From positions 1 to 30,585 of the IMG/VR virus record IMGVR_UViG_3300017760_000049: a DNA stretch of 30,585 nt; one strand, given 5' to 3'. The notes beneath the pieces are model-generated. The model had not been told where the DNA came from and did no database searches. It saw only the letters and a program-made list of their open reading frames with translations. Source of the DNA: a virus. Made by a program: the position numbers and the translations under genes. This document shows, piece by piece, positions 1-10,161 of this stretch (positions are counted from its first letter, which is position 1; every line of letters begins with the position of its first letter).

Positions 1-3000
1 GCTACCTGATCTAAGTTGATAATCTAGCTTAGTAGCATACTGTTCTGAACCTGTACCAAGTGTGGACTTAAACGCTTCTACAAATGCTTTAGTAGCTAAC
101 TTAGGATGTGCTATGGATAGTAATAATCCCTGTCTAAAAACATATGACATATCAGCAGTCGCCATAAATGCACGTGGTAAAGCAAGATACTCTGCGGTCT
201 TTTGCCACCATTCTTTTGGCTTGAGAGAGTGAACTAAACGACGAATTTCCTTCTCGTTTACGTGCTTAGCTATTAGCAAATTCTCTAGCTCTGGGTTTAG
301 AATCTCACGCTTCTCAGGAGGTTGCATCATATCTTCAAAGTCAAATGTAGCAAGTCTACGCTCTTGATCGGCAATCTTAGCTTTTAGTCGCTCAACCTGC
401 ATAGCCTCACGTTTAACCTGCTGTTGATGTTTATACCACTCTTCGTTACGAATTTGAGCACGTAAATCATCTATAACCTCCAGGTAGCCCATAGGGTCTT
501 TTACAACTCTCTCAGCCTTTTCGGGTACAATACCGGTACGTAATATGTCTTGTAGCTCAGCTATGCGGTCTTGCTGTTTCTTGAGCGTGTTAAGCTCCTT
601 AATCTTCAAAGACTGCTGTGTAGGCTCGTTTACTCTACGATTGTATAGAGTACGCTGCCAGTTCATTACCTCGTCGGTTAACTCTTTGATACGCATATCA
701 AGCAGTTCTTCTTTACGTTTCTGAGCTTCTGCTTTCTTGCGTGGTGCTTCCTTTTCTTTGATAAGCTTTTTTAACTCAAAGATTCTACCACGGAATGCGT
801 CTAACTGCTCAGAGGTGTTACCACGTTGTGTTCCCGGTATCTTAGGGGGCTCTCCATACTTTAGAATAGTTTCGAGTAATAGTATTCTATCTTGAGCACG
901 TAACTCTTTTTGTTTTACTAACAAGTCATCTAAGGCCTGACGTAGCTCTTGGCTTTTCTCTTCTGGTACTTTTTTAACCTCACGAAATCGACCATCGATC
1001 ATACGGTCAATCTCTTCTATGCGAGTAACAATCTTCTCAAGCTGAATATTTTCACGCTCGTTCTTAATAACAGCTTCTTTTAGCTTAGCAAGTTTCTCAC
1101 GCAAAACTGATATTTCAGCAGGAGTAGGCTCTTGTTCACGCTTGGGATCAAAGATGTTATCCAATGCGTTATCGATCTGAACCTCTAAATCAGCCTGTAG
1201 CTTCAGTCTTTCAAATCGTTTCTGCTCGTCACTCTTATTAGTAGTTTGACGTTGTATTCTACCAGAGATAGAGCCGTACACATCCTGTATGGTAACAGAT
1301 GGTTGTAGGTTCATTACCTCTTCTACAATCTTATCTAGATTGGTTTCTCCCTCAAAGGCTCGTATCTTAGCGTACTGATAGATAGCGTCAGCAACGTCTA
1401 GCGTAATACTTGGCTTCTGCTGTCTACCACTAGACTGTCCACCAGAACGATTAGTTTTCTTGTTAGGGTCTTTTAGGAACTCAATAATATCATTTTTCTT
1501 AGTTACTACCTTCTTAGCTTTAGCAGTTCCTCTTTGACCAACGTGACGAACATGAACCTTCTTAGCATCCGCTTTAGAGTCACGCTCACGATCTTGACCA
1601 CTAATACGCTCAAGCTCTTCAATCTGTTTAGCTAAGCGTTCATTCTCTTTAGCAAGCTCAGTTCCTTTAGATATTTCTTCAGCAGTCAACTCATCTTTTT
1701 TAGACCGAATCATACGCTGAGTTACTCCAGCTACATTGTAAGCCTTGTCTAGTATCATTCTTCTAGCTGATAAAGCACGGCCAGTCTCGCTACCACCAAC
1801 AGCATCTGCACGTAGAATGTTATTAAGCTCACCCAATAGTATTTCTCTTTCTAAGTTTAACGACTCAGAAGCATCTGAATCAATAGATGAATATAATGAT
1901 GAATCTATCTCATCCAGTCTGTTTTGAATTTGTGCAGCCCTTAGAACAAAAGTAGCGTGTTCAGTATCTGTAAGAGGTCTAGGTTGAGCACCAATCTGAA
2001 GTGCTAGATGGTTAGCCGTGTTAACATTCATTCCACGCTTAGCATTAGCTAGAGATGATGCAAACGATATAGCTTGCTCTGGCTCTAACTGACCAAACTG
2101 ATACACCTTCATAATACGTTTTATTTCTTCTAGAGTAAGTGTATAGATGCCTTCTTGTCTTTCCTGTGAATCGATAGTTTCGTTATCAACATACTCGTTA
2201 AAATCATCTTGTGTAAATGTTTCCTGTTCATCTGCCTGTGTTGATTCACCGAACAAAAAGTCAAAGTCGTCATCTGATATTTGTCTTCGACCTTTGGGTT
2301 TTTCTGCTGCTTCTGTATTCAAGGCTAACATAGGCTCAATAAACTTCTGTGTAACAATACCATTTACTCCATTGCCTAATACAACACGTGCAACTTGTGG
2401 GTCAGCAGGTACTTTGAATGTATCAGGTAAATCCATAATTCTAGCCATCATGCGACTAGTAGCACGTTTTACAACAAAGCCATGTGTGCTGTAGGCGTAC
2501 TGTACACTCTCAACAGATACACCTAAACGATTAGCAGCTTCCTTCATACCCAAATCATTTACTAGCTGTTTAACAGGCATAAGAACACGTGTAATAGCTT
2601 TTGATCCAACCATAGAACCATCTTTACGTGTAGCAGCCACACCATTCTTTTTCTGTAAATTAGAAGTTAAAGCAGGTGCAGGATTGCCAGCGTTTGTATG
2701 AGAACCTTTTTGAGTTCCAGCAGCCATAATAGGTAGCTCAGGATCAAGTCTTCCTGTTTCTATACCATAGAATATGTTGTTTAGTTCTGAGCCGTTAGAC
2801 TTCATATACTGCACATCTTCTGGTGCATTCTTAATTAGCTCTTTTGTAACCTTGTACCAGTCACCAATAGTGCCGGTTTCTTTCGGCATTTCAGGTAGTG
2901 TACCCTCACGTGTAGCTTGTAGAATCATACGCAGTCTATTAGAGCTACCGCCATAGTCTCTAGCGTTTACTATATTAATACGAAACTCATATCCCTGCTT

Positions 3001-6000
3001 GTTTAACTCTTGCTTGATAACAGCAAACTCTTTTGATTTAGAGTAGTCTGGAGCGTTCTCAATGGTTAATGTTTCTGGTTTAGCAATACGAATAATATCA
3101 GCTATCTTACGAGCTATAGCCATCTCTAACTTGCCTGGTTGTTTATTAGGATTACCCGGTGAGTATTGTGTACATGACGGTGATGTATGATAGTGTTTAA
3201 CGCCTTCTAAGTCTTTAGGGTCTACATCTAATATATTAGTAGGCTCGAAATCAGTTCCGTTAGCTACATTAGATACCTTTACAATCTCTGGGTCAAACTC
3301 AACCGCACCAGCATCTTCAAACTCCATTCCTAATGCAGCCTCAACGGTACGAACACCACTAAAAGAAGAGGCCATACTAGGTATAGCTTTTTGGAATCTA
3401 CCTTGTCTAGCATCGAAGTCAGCAAAGTCTTCGCCCAACACTCGCTCTATTTTTTTCAGAGCCTTTTGTTTGTCTTTCTCTGAAGCATTTGGATCAATAA
3501 GTAAAAACTCATTGCTATCAGGGCTTGCTTTCTTAGCGTCTTTAACTAGTACAAGTCCACCAATCTGTATAACTTCACTACCGCTTACTACTGGTTCTAG
3601 TGTTTCTCTATCGTAAAAGTATGAGAACAATAATGGGTTCATACCAACTTGCGTCCATGCAGGGTCGTTTAATAATGCTTTTGCATCAGCGTGGTTTTGC
3701 TCATCACTAACATCAACATACTCACCTCTAATGGTAGCTAGTGTAGTTTTATTAATGTCACCAGTACCAATTAGCATTGTATCTAATGGAGGAGAAAAGA
3801 ATGTAACATTTTTAAATCTTACCGAACCTCTGTAGTTAATAGGCTCATTAGTTCTTTTTGCTTTTGGATTCTTTCTAGGCAAATGAATACTAACAACAGG
3901 CACACCATGCTTTGTCATAGCAGGAATATCTTGTCTCGACTCAAATATTTTGCCTTCTTTTATTTCTTGCTTAGAATTACCACGACCTACAAACTTAGCT
4001 TGATTAACAGTTACTGACTCAGTTATTGCAGTCTCACTCGGCATAAGAGGTACTGATACGTATTTCCACGGCTCACGCTTAGCACGTATTTTGTTAATGT
4101 ATTGTTTAAAAGTAATCTGACCTGTAATAAGGTCTTTAATATCGTCAGCTAGTTTTCTTTCAAGAATATCTTTACTTGGTTTAGTAAACTCATTCTTTTC
4201 TGATGTAACTTTTTGCCGTCTACCGGGCTTTTTAACATCGGAGTCTAGGCCGGTTGTGTCAACAGTAACAACACCCATACCAGACTGCTCACTAATAATT
4301 TTTCTCTTAGTAGAGCCGTAAACCCTTGCTAATTCGTCAGTTACAGCTTTTGTTTCTTCTGGTGTTAACTTAGAGCCTTTCTTCTTCTCAGCTTCAATTA
4401 GAGCATTCTTATATCTATCCGATAGCTCTTTAGTAGGTGCTTCAAACTTACCACCTTTGTATGGGTCTAGAATAACAGAAGTCCAATGTGCTCTATCTTG
4501 CAGAATGTGTAAATGAGCTTTAGCACCTGTGTTAGCTCTCATACTAACTGGATAAGATTCATGTTCTTTTGCTTCAACATTCGACAACTCATCAATAGAG
4601 GCTACATTAATCTCAATAGCTGCATATACTTGCCCATCGTAATCTCTTCCACCTTCGTTTTTAAGAATAGGATCAGTAAGCATAGATGCAAAAGCATAAT
4701 ACAATCTATCTTTAAATCTGGTTGCTTCGGTTTTACCTTTTACTAAATACTCATAATCATCTGTTGGTAACCTGTTTATAAAAGCCTCAAGCTGTTTGCG
4801 TAGTTTAGGATTAGCAACTGCAACATCAGCTAAGCCACCTGTCATTCTTATGAGCTTCTTAATAAATGCTTTTCGTTTATCAAAGGTTGATTCACCATTA
4901 GCAGTTCTAATAGATGATATTGATGTGTCAGTTGCACCAATAAGACTAGTTGCCTTACCTACTACTGCATCATAATCAGCTTGTGTAAAATCAAAATTAG
5001 GATTGTCAATAAGGCTGTTAAGAATCTCAGGTATTGCGTTAGCCATTGTAATGCTTGAAAACAAACGATCATTACTTCCTGTCTTAAGAAGTATAGTTAG
5101 CTTGCCATCCTCAATAGCTTTGCCAGCGGCATTCTTCATAGCAGTCATAGCACCTTCAGTACCAGCCCATATCGAACCATCGTCATGAAACTTAATTACA
5201 AACCCTACGCCACCAGAACCCTCAACTAAAATCTGATCTTCGTCGCCATCTTTACCTAAGTATATATTTCCTGTGAAGGCATTGTCTGGCGTTAGAACTA
5301 ACACTTTGCGACCATTGTAGTCACTTATAGACTTTTCGTTTACAGTAACGTAACCCTGCTCTTCCAAGTCAAAGAACTGAGCTTCGTCTTGTATGTACTC
5401 AAACAGCAGATTGGCTTCTTCATCAATATATCTAGGTTGAAATCTACCGTTCTTATTCTCGGCATTATCGTAGTCATAAGCCGCACGTGTCTCTGGGCCT
5501 ACAAACTCTGACTCACGCTCAAATACATCAAGCAAACTTAAATCGTCTTGAGTAATAAACTCACCTCTAGATATCTTCCCGGCAAGTGTGTTCATCATAT
5601 AAACAGCTTTGTTGTCGTTGTCTACACGAATACCAAACGGCTCAAACACTCTATCTAAGAAACGTTGCACAACAGTCTTCTTTTTGGGTTTTAGATATCC
5701 GTAACCTGACGCCATAATACCCATTAGTTCAGCTAGTGCCTCTTCTGATTGATACTGTGCCTCAGTTCCTTGATAATGATCTTTAAAGGCATCAATTCTT
5801 TTTTGTAGTGATCTAGGCGCTACTTGGCGAATAGAGTTTAAAATCTGATTAGATGCGTATTGAACATTCTTATCATTACCAATAGTAACGTGAAAGATAG
5901 CGTGAAATACTTCGTGTGGTACTGTTGTAGCTGAAGCAAGCTCACGATTGACATGAATAGTTTTTGTTTCAATATCATAGAACCCACGCCCATCACCACC

Positions 6001-8616
6001 AGTGGCTTGATTAAAGTCTGCTGAGGTTTCATGCGTTACAAACTTAACGATAGGCATAATTTTTTGCAGTGCTATTCTAGCGTTTAAAATCTGTCTATCT
6101 AATATAGATACGGCATCCTTCTCTTGCTGTTGATTAGACTCATACTTAGATCGAATCTTTTGTATGATCTCAGCTTTTTTATCTTCGTATGATACTCCCT
6201 CTTTCTGAGCGAGTTCGTTTATTCTGCCGTCAAGTTGACCGCTCTCGATAGCATTAACACGCTCCTGGTCTTCTGCGGATAACTCAATATCTGGTTCTGC
6301 GACAGGTGTTGGTTCAGCTGCAGGTGCTAGTTCGGCTAAATCTTCTCTAACGTATTGAGCGTTTTCTTTATTCTTTTTAATAAGTCTTTGTGGGCTATCA
6401 CTTTTAAATATATCTGATTCAGGACTTACAGAACTCCAACCTTCATAAAGAGTAACTAGTGCTTCATAATATTCTAAGTCAACTTCCAATGCTTCTTTAG
6501 AATCAATCTCTATATTTTTCTTTTTATTTTTTCTTCTTTGTTCAAATAATCCTTTTAATTGTGCATAAGCAGAAGTTTTATCACTAGCAGATGCATTAGG
6601 ATTATTTATTATAGCTTCGTTTTCTAGAATTTTTTTACGATTAGCAATTTGTTGTATTTCAAACGTTATAGCGTTATATTCGTCACTCTGTTTATCTTCT
6701 ATTTTTTTTGCTTGCTCGTTTAATTCGTTTTGACGTGTTTGTAACGACTCTATAGTTTCTACTTCTGATTCAACTACAGGTTCGGCATCTGACACGATTT
6801 CGGGCGTAGGAGCCTCCTCAGTGGCTTCTTCTGCTACAGGAGGGGTAGGAGTAGGCTCCGCCTCTGTTTCGACCTCAGAAGGCGTTTCTGGGGCTTTTTC
6901 GGCATCCTCTGCGGCCTTTTGATCATTGTAGTCGTTCTTTAGGCTCTCAAAGTTAATTAGATCGTTGTATTTACTACGTTCTTTACGACCACCACGAACA
7001 GCCTCGATAAAAGATTGAGCATTCTCTTCGGACACCATCGCTGCTAATTCCTGATCGTTTTTAGATATAGCCAAACGATTGAAGTCAGCGTCAGTTAAAA
7101 CCTCACCATTAACAGTTACAAGCCCGGATTCTTCATTCATCTCGGTACGAACACGATCAGACTCAATAACACCTTTAACAGCATCTATCTCAGACTTGCG
7201 ATCTGCAATTTCACGTGTTAACTCAGCAAATTCTTTCTTATTATCAGAAGCATTTAACAATTTAAGCGAATAATACTTTGCTTCCTTTGGACTAAAACCA
7301 AAATTCTTTAGCTCTGTTTGCTGATACTTCGTGTACTGTCTAGAATTAATACCACGCTTTAATGTACCAAACGGCAATAAGATAGTTTGCATTTGCAACG
7401 CACCCTCTAAAGCGCCGTCAACTCCTTCCCCCTTATCAACTAATGGTATAGATGATCCAGTTTGAGCGTTATACTTTTGAATAGCTAGGTTTTTAAATAT
7501 GTTAAAAATATACTGCTGTGATACTTCCTCACCAACAGAAACACCAACATCAACGCCCATAACAGCTAATTGCTTTAAAGCTGCACGTGTAAACATACGC
7601 TTAGCTTTCTTCGCTGCAAATGAACCTAAACCAGCAACACGACCTTCAGCAGCACTACCAACATACTCTATGCCTGTAGCAATACTAGCATACATATTAG
7701 CGGCATCACGTGCAATTATTTCAGCTCCAGCGTTTTCTTTGCTTGTTCCAAACTCTGTGCCAAGCGTTCTAAGTAAATCATCATACAACTCTTCACGTAC
7801 AGCACCATACATAGATATAAAACCAGCTACAGGATTTAGACGACCTGTTAATAAGTATGGTGCATTAGCTGTAACCTGATACAAAGAACGCATAACCCAA
7901 GCCTGATCATCATCACCAGCTTTAAACTGTAGTTTGTTAAGTGCTTTCTCCATATCATCTGTAGTAAAATCAAAAAACTTGCGAACATTTAATCGCATTT
8001 CAGCTAGTCTTAACTGTTCTTTACGATCTAAAGATAAAGGTTTTTTACCAGTAATTAGCTGATCAGTAGCATAACCGAAGCCACCCATAGGACTTCCACC
8101 TGGTACTCTAGCTAATGCAGTTAAACCTTCGGTAGCAGCAGTCTCAATACCAGCTTCAGCAAATTTAGCAAACGCAGTTAAAGCCGCTGTTCCCCATTCG
8201 CCAGGTGTAAAACTTTCATACTTAGCATATATATCAAGCTGTTCTTTTTGAGTTTTATTAAATGATGCGTAGTCAATTTCAGCGTCATCTTTCATACTAC
8301 CAATTTCACGTATAACAGCATTATAGCCTTCATCACTAAGTGCTTGCCCGCCAGTATAACGATTACGAATATAAGATTGTGAACGTAGTTTATCTATCTC
8401 ACTAGGAGAAATACGTTGGTTTAACATCCTGCGATCTTCTTCTGAGGAGTTAGCATACAAGTCTGCAAATGCAGTATCTGAAGATTGTCTTACATCATAA
8501 CGATAGTCATCATCAAAGAACCCTACCTCAGCACGATGCTTGTTAAGAAGTTCTACAGATTCACCCTCTTCAAGAGGTCTATCCAAAGATAGAAGATAGT
8601 CTTTTCTTGTAGGCAT
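1..8616 (-). CDS. Giant polyvalent internal virion protein (zincin + cytosine-5 DNA methyltransferase + coiled coil), C-terminus cut by window edge
   Basis: The frame opens at ATG 8616 (MPTRKDYLLSLDRP) and runs to base 1, giving 2872 codons. Seven landmarks checked along it, including the window edge, are in register. Seen in order: an alanine/glycine-rich N-terminal part with hydrophobic helices (about 140-480); a P/E/T-rich linker (about 570-620); HEVFH at 901-905 followed by an E-A-L-A-E segment, the ligand pattern of a zincin metallopeptidase; a region around 1120-1180 like domains of large polyvalent proteins; a complete C5 methyltransferase domain at about 1748-2095 (SFSG motif I, Cys1815 in SPSCTQYS, E1853-N1854, SNRLRM near 1893, LGNGV at 2080-2084); a long charged coiled coil (about 2200-2790); and a segment beginning LALPRAFMATADMSYVF typical of polyvalent C-termini. 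It directly follows two internal virion proteins, the place of T7 gp16. Inferred role: injected with the DNA, where it may methylate DNA and cleave a protein. No lytic transglycosylase domain was recognised. Confidence 0.85.
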   Translation of the reverse strand, partial: MPTRKDYLLSLDRPLEEGESVELLNKHRAEVGFFDDDYRYDVRQSSDTAFADLYANSSEEDRRMLNQRISPSEIDKLRSQSYIRNRYTGGQALSDEGYNAVIREIGSMKDDAEIDYASFNKTQKEQLDIYAKYESFTPGEWGTAALTAFAKFAEAGIETAATEGLTALARVPGGSPMGGFGYATDQLITGKKPLSLDRKEQLRLAEMRLNVRKFFDFTTDDMEKALNKLQFKAGDDDQAWVMRSLYQVTANAPYLLTGRLNPVAGFISMYGAVREELYDDLLRTLGTEFGTSKENAGAEIIARDAANMYASIATGIEYVGSAAEGRVAGLGSFAAKKAKRMFTRAALKQLAVMGVDVGVSVGEEVSQQYIFNIFKNLAIQKYNAQTGSSIPLVDKGEGVDGALEGALQMQTILLPFGTLKRGINSRQYTKYQQTELKNFGFSPKEAKYYSLKLLNASDNKKEFAELTREIADRKSEIDAVKGVIESDRVRTEMNEESGLVTVNGEVLTDADFNRLAISKNDQELAAMVSEENAQSFIEAVRGGRKERSKYNDLINFESLKNDYNDQKAAEDAEKAPETPSEVETEAEPTPTPPVAEEATEEAPTPEIVSDAEPVVESEVETIESLQTRQNELNEQAKKIEDKQSDEYNAITFEIQQIANRKKILENEAIINNPNASASDKTSAYAQLKGLFEQRRKNKKKNIEIDSKEALEVDLEYYEALVTLYEGWSSVSPESDIFKSDSPQRLIKKNKENAQYVREDLAELAPAAEPTPVAEPDIELSAEDQERVNAIESGQLDGRINELAQKEGVSYEDKKAEIIQKIRSKYESNQQQEKDAVSILDRQILNARIALQKIMPIVKFVTHETSADFNQATGGDGRGFYDIETKTIHVNRELASATTVPHEVFHAIFHVTIGNDKNVQYASNQILNSIRQVAPRSLQKRIDAFKDHYQGTEAQYQSEEALAELMGIMASGYGYLKPKKKTVVQRFLDRVFEPFGIRVDNDNKAVYMMNTLAGKISRGEFITQDDLSLLDVFERESEFVGPETRAAYDYDNAENKNGRFQPRYIDEEANLLFEYIQDEAQFFDLEEQGYVTVNEKSISDYNGRKVLVLTPDNAFTGNIYLGKDGDEDQILVEGSGGVGFVIKFHDDGSIWAGTEGAMTAMKNAAGKAIEDGKLTILLKTGSNDRLFSSITMANAIPEILNSLIDNPNFDFTQADYDAVVGKATSLIGATDTSISSIRTANGESTFDKRKAFIKKLIRMTGGLADVAVANPKLRKQLEAFINRLPTDDYEYLVKGKTEATRFKDRLYYAFASMLTDPILKNEGGRDYDGQVYAAIEINVASIDELSNVEAKEHESYPVSMRANTGAKAHLHILQDRAHWTSVILDPYKGGKFEAPTKELSDRYKNALIEAEKKKGSKLTPEETKAVTDELARVYGSTKRKIISEQSGMGVVTVDTTGLDSDVKKPGRRQKVTSEKNEFTKPSKDILERKLADDIKDLITGQITFKQYINKIRAKREPWKYVSVPLMPSETAITESVTVNQAKFVGRGNSKQEIKEGKIFESRQDIPAMTKHGVPVVSIHLPRKNPKAKRTNEPINYRGSVRFKNVTFFSPPLDTMLIGTGDINKTTLATIRGEYVDVSDEQNHADAKALLNDPAWTQVGMNPLLFSYFYDRETLEPVVSGSEVIQIGGLVLVKDAKKASPDSNEFLLIDPNASEKDKQKALKKIERVLGEDFADFDARQGRFQKAIPSMASSFSGVRTVEAALGMEFEDAGAVEFDPEIVKVSNVANGTDFEPTNILDVDPKDLEGVKHYHTSPSCTQYSPGNPNKQPGKLEMAIARKIADIIRIAKPETLTIENAPDYSKSKEFAVIKQELNKQGYEFRINIVNARDYGGSSNRLRMILQATREGTLPEMPKETGTIGDWYKVTKELIKNAPEDVQYMKSNGSELNNIFYGIETGRLDPELPIMAAGTQKGSHTNAGNPAPALTSNLQKKNGVAATRKDGSMVGSKAITRVLMPVKQLVNDLGMKEAANRLGVSVESVQYAYSTHGFVVKRATSRMMARIMDLPDTFKVPADPQVARVVLGNGVNGIVTQKFIEPMLALNTEAAEKPKGRRQISDDDFDFLFGESTQADEQETFTQDDFNEYVDNETIDSQERQEGIYTLTLEEIKRIMKVYQFGQLEPEQAISFASSLANAKRGMNVNTANHLALQIGAQPRPLTDTEHATFVLRAAQIQNRLDEIDSSLYSSIDSDASESLNLEREILLGELNNILRADAVGGSETGRALSARRMILDKAYNVAGVTQRMIRSKKDELTAEEISKGTELAKENERLAKQIEELERISGQDRERDSKADAKKVHVRHVGQRGTAKAKKVVTKKNDIIEFLKDPNKKTNRSGGQSSGRQQKPSITLDVADAIYQYAKIRAFEGETNLDKIVEEVMNLQPSVTIQDVYGSISGRIQRQTTNKSDEQKRFERLKLQADLEVQIDNALDNIFDPKREQEPTPAEISVLREKLAKLKEAVIKNERENIQLEKIVTRIEEIDRMIDGRFREVKKVPEEKSQELRQALDDLLVKQKELRAQDRILLLETILKYGEPPKIPGTQRGNTSEQLDAFRGRIFELKKLIKEKEAPRKKAEAQKRKEELLDMRIKELTDEVMNWQRTLYNRRVNEPTQQSLKIKELNTLKKQQDRIAELQDILRTGIVPEKAERVVKDPMGYLEVIDDLRAQIRNEEWYKHQQQVKREAMQVERLKAKIADQERRLATFDFEDMMQPPEKREILNPELENLLIAKHVNEKEIRRLVHSLKPKEWWQKTAEYLALPRAFMATADMSYVFRQGLLLSIAHPKLATKAFVEAFKSTLGTGSEQYATKLDYQLRSGS

Positions 8617-8619
8617 ATA

Positions 8620-10149
8620 TTACCCTTCTGCTGCTAATGCTTGGTTAACTTCTTGCTCAACTTCGTAATCAGTTGGTTGACCAATTCTTGTTATACCCAG
8701 TATCTTATTAAAAGTAAAATTGGCTGATTTTTTACGAACATTGCTAAGAGCTATGTTGATTTGATTTCTTAATCCCTCTGGGCTAAAATCTATTTGAGAT
8801 TCTTGTTGTGCACGAGCAATATTAATTTTATCTCTACCAGTACGAGGAGTTTTAGCAGACTCTCTTATCTGTCTTTGCCCATCAATAGCATAATCATACA
8901 GTGTCTGCCAAGCATCTAGAAAATCATAATCAGCTATACCTGCCGGCATATTAGCTGTAGCTTCATCATACTGGTCTGCCAATAACGCAAAAGCATCACG
9001 AACTTCCGGCAAAAACGCCTCAGCAAAAGGTGTGTCCTTCCACATTAATGCGTTTTCATCAGTATTAGACATTGTGTCTATAAGAATGTCATTAAGATTA
9101 TTACGAACTAATGGTGGTATTCCGTTATCAAAGTCGTTTATTTCCTGCCAAATACTTTCAAACTCTTTTTTAGAAGCTCCTTTAAAATCACCCATAAAGA
9201 AATTGTTAATACGTTGCCCTAACTGATCTAGATTAACTGTTGCGTCTGTAGCCTTGTATGTAAGCTCTTCTGTTGAACGAGCTAGTTCTAATTTTGTTCT
9301 GTAAGTGTTTTGTAAAGCTACAGGTAAATTAGAACGGTCAATAGCATCAACAGTTAGGTTACCAGCCTTTAGTGCGGTTTCAAGTGCTCTAGTCTCTACA
9401 GACATAACTTCAGATGTAACCTGTGACTTTCTTGTTGAAATCGCACCATCAATCTCAGCTTTGCCAAAAGAAGATAACTTGTCGTACTTATCAGATGTTT
9501 TAATCTGATCTAGCTCATCTATTTCAATAAGAGTAGAAATTTGGCTTTTGAGCATAGCCTGTGTACCCTCATCTACAAACTCCATTGCTTGCTCCGCAGT
9601 AATATATCCAGAGGTTTGCAGGTTGCTAATAGAGTCAAGACCTTGCTGATACTGCTCATTAGTACCACGCATCTGTGCAAAAGCTGATTCTTTAATACTT
9701 GTAACGTGCTCAGAGGATTGTAACTTTAATCGGTCTAGCCTTTCACCAGCTATCAAGTCTTGTTCTTCAAGAGCAAACCTTTGAACAAATCTGTTCATCG
9801 ATGACTTAGGATATCTGCGTGACTCTAACTGACTGCGGAAGCTTTCAATTTCTGGCTGTATGACCTCTGATTCTATATCAGCAAAGTGAGTGCCATTTTG
9901 CATAGCCTCAGCTTTACGATCTACTAGATCATTTTTGAATTTGTTTAGTTGTACTTCGTAATCAGCTTCAGCAGCTTCTTTTTCAAGTTTATCATACTTT
10001 GCTTGAAACGCTTCGCCAAAGTCAGCAATGATTTTACCAGTTTGCTCTTGCTGACGTAATCCTTCAATCTCTGCACTTGCATCATATTTTACTCCTGCTT
10101 GTTCGTCTGAAACTCTTACTTGCTGTTCGTATAAAGGTATCTGAGGCAT
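8620..10149 (-). CDS. Internal virion protein, gp15-like position
   Basis: This is a 509-residue, mostly helical, Gln/Glu/Lys-rich protein without signal peptide or membrane segment. Its N-terminal half, about residues 25-160, reads as coiled coil (for example QAKYDKLEKEAAEADYE). It lies between the small internal virion protein and the giant polyvalent protein, three bases before the latter's start. In T7-type phages the gp14-gp15-gp16 trio is packed in the head and ejected to form a channel for DNA entry; size, order and composition fit gp15. The assignment rests on position and composition, as I see no diagnostic motif. The start is supported by an AGGAT ribosome site upstream of ATG 10149. 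Confidence 0.65.
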   Translation of the reverse strand: MPQIPLYEQQVRVSDEQAGVKYDASAEIEGLRQQEQTGKIIADFGEAFQAKYDKLEKEAAEADYEVQLNKFKNDLVDRKAEAMQNGTHFADIESEVIQPEIESFRSQLESRRYPKSSMNRFVQRFALEEQDLIAGERLDRLKLQSSEHVTSIKESAFAQMRGTNEQYQQGLDSISNLQTSGYITAEQAMEFVDEGTQAMLKSQISTLIEIDELDQIKTSDKYDKLSSFGKAEIDGAISTRKSQVTSEVMSVETRALETALKAGNLTVDAIDRSNLPVALQNTYRTKLELARSTEELTYKATDATVNLDQLGQRINNFFMGDFKGASKKEFESIWQEINDFDNGIPPLVRNNLNDILIDTMSNTDENALMWKDTPFAEAFLPEVRDAFALLADQYDEATANMPAGIADYDFLDAWQTLYDYAIDGQRQIRESAKTPRTGRDKINIARAQQESQIDFSPEGLRNQINIALSNVRKKSANFTFNKILGITRIGQPTDYEVEQEVNQALAAEG

Positions 10150-10161
10150 AATAATATCCTA

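Noticed and set aside
1745-7879. Plus-strand open frames of 60-126 codons within the giant gene
   Set aside because: They lie opposite a continuous minus-strand coding frame with clear domains, lack ribosome sites and have Ser/Leu-rich composition typical of antisense frames.
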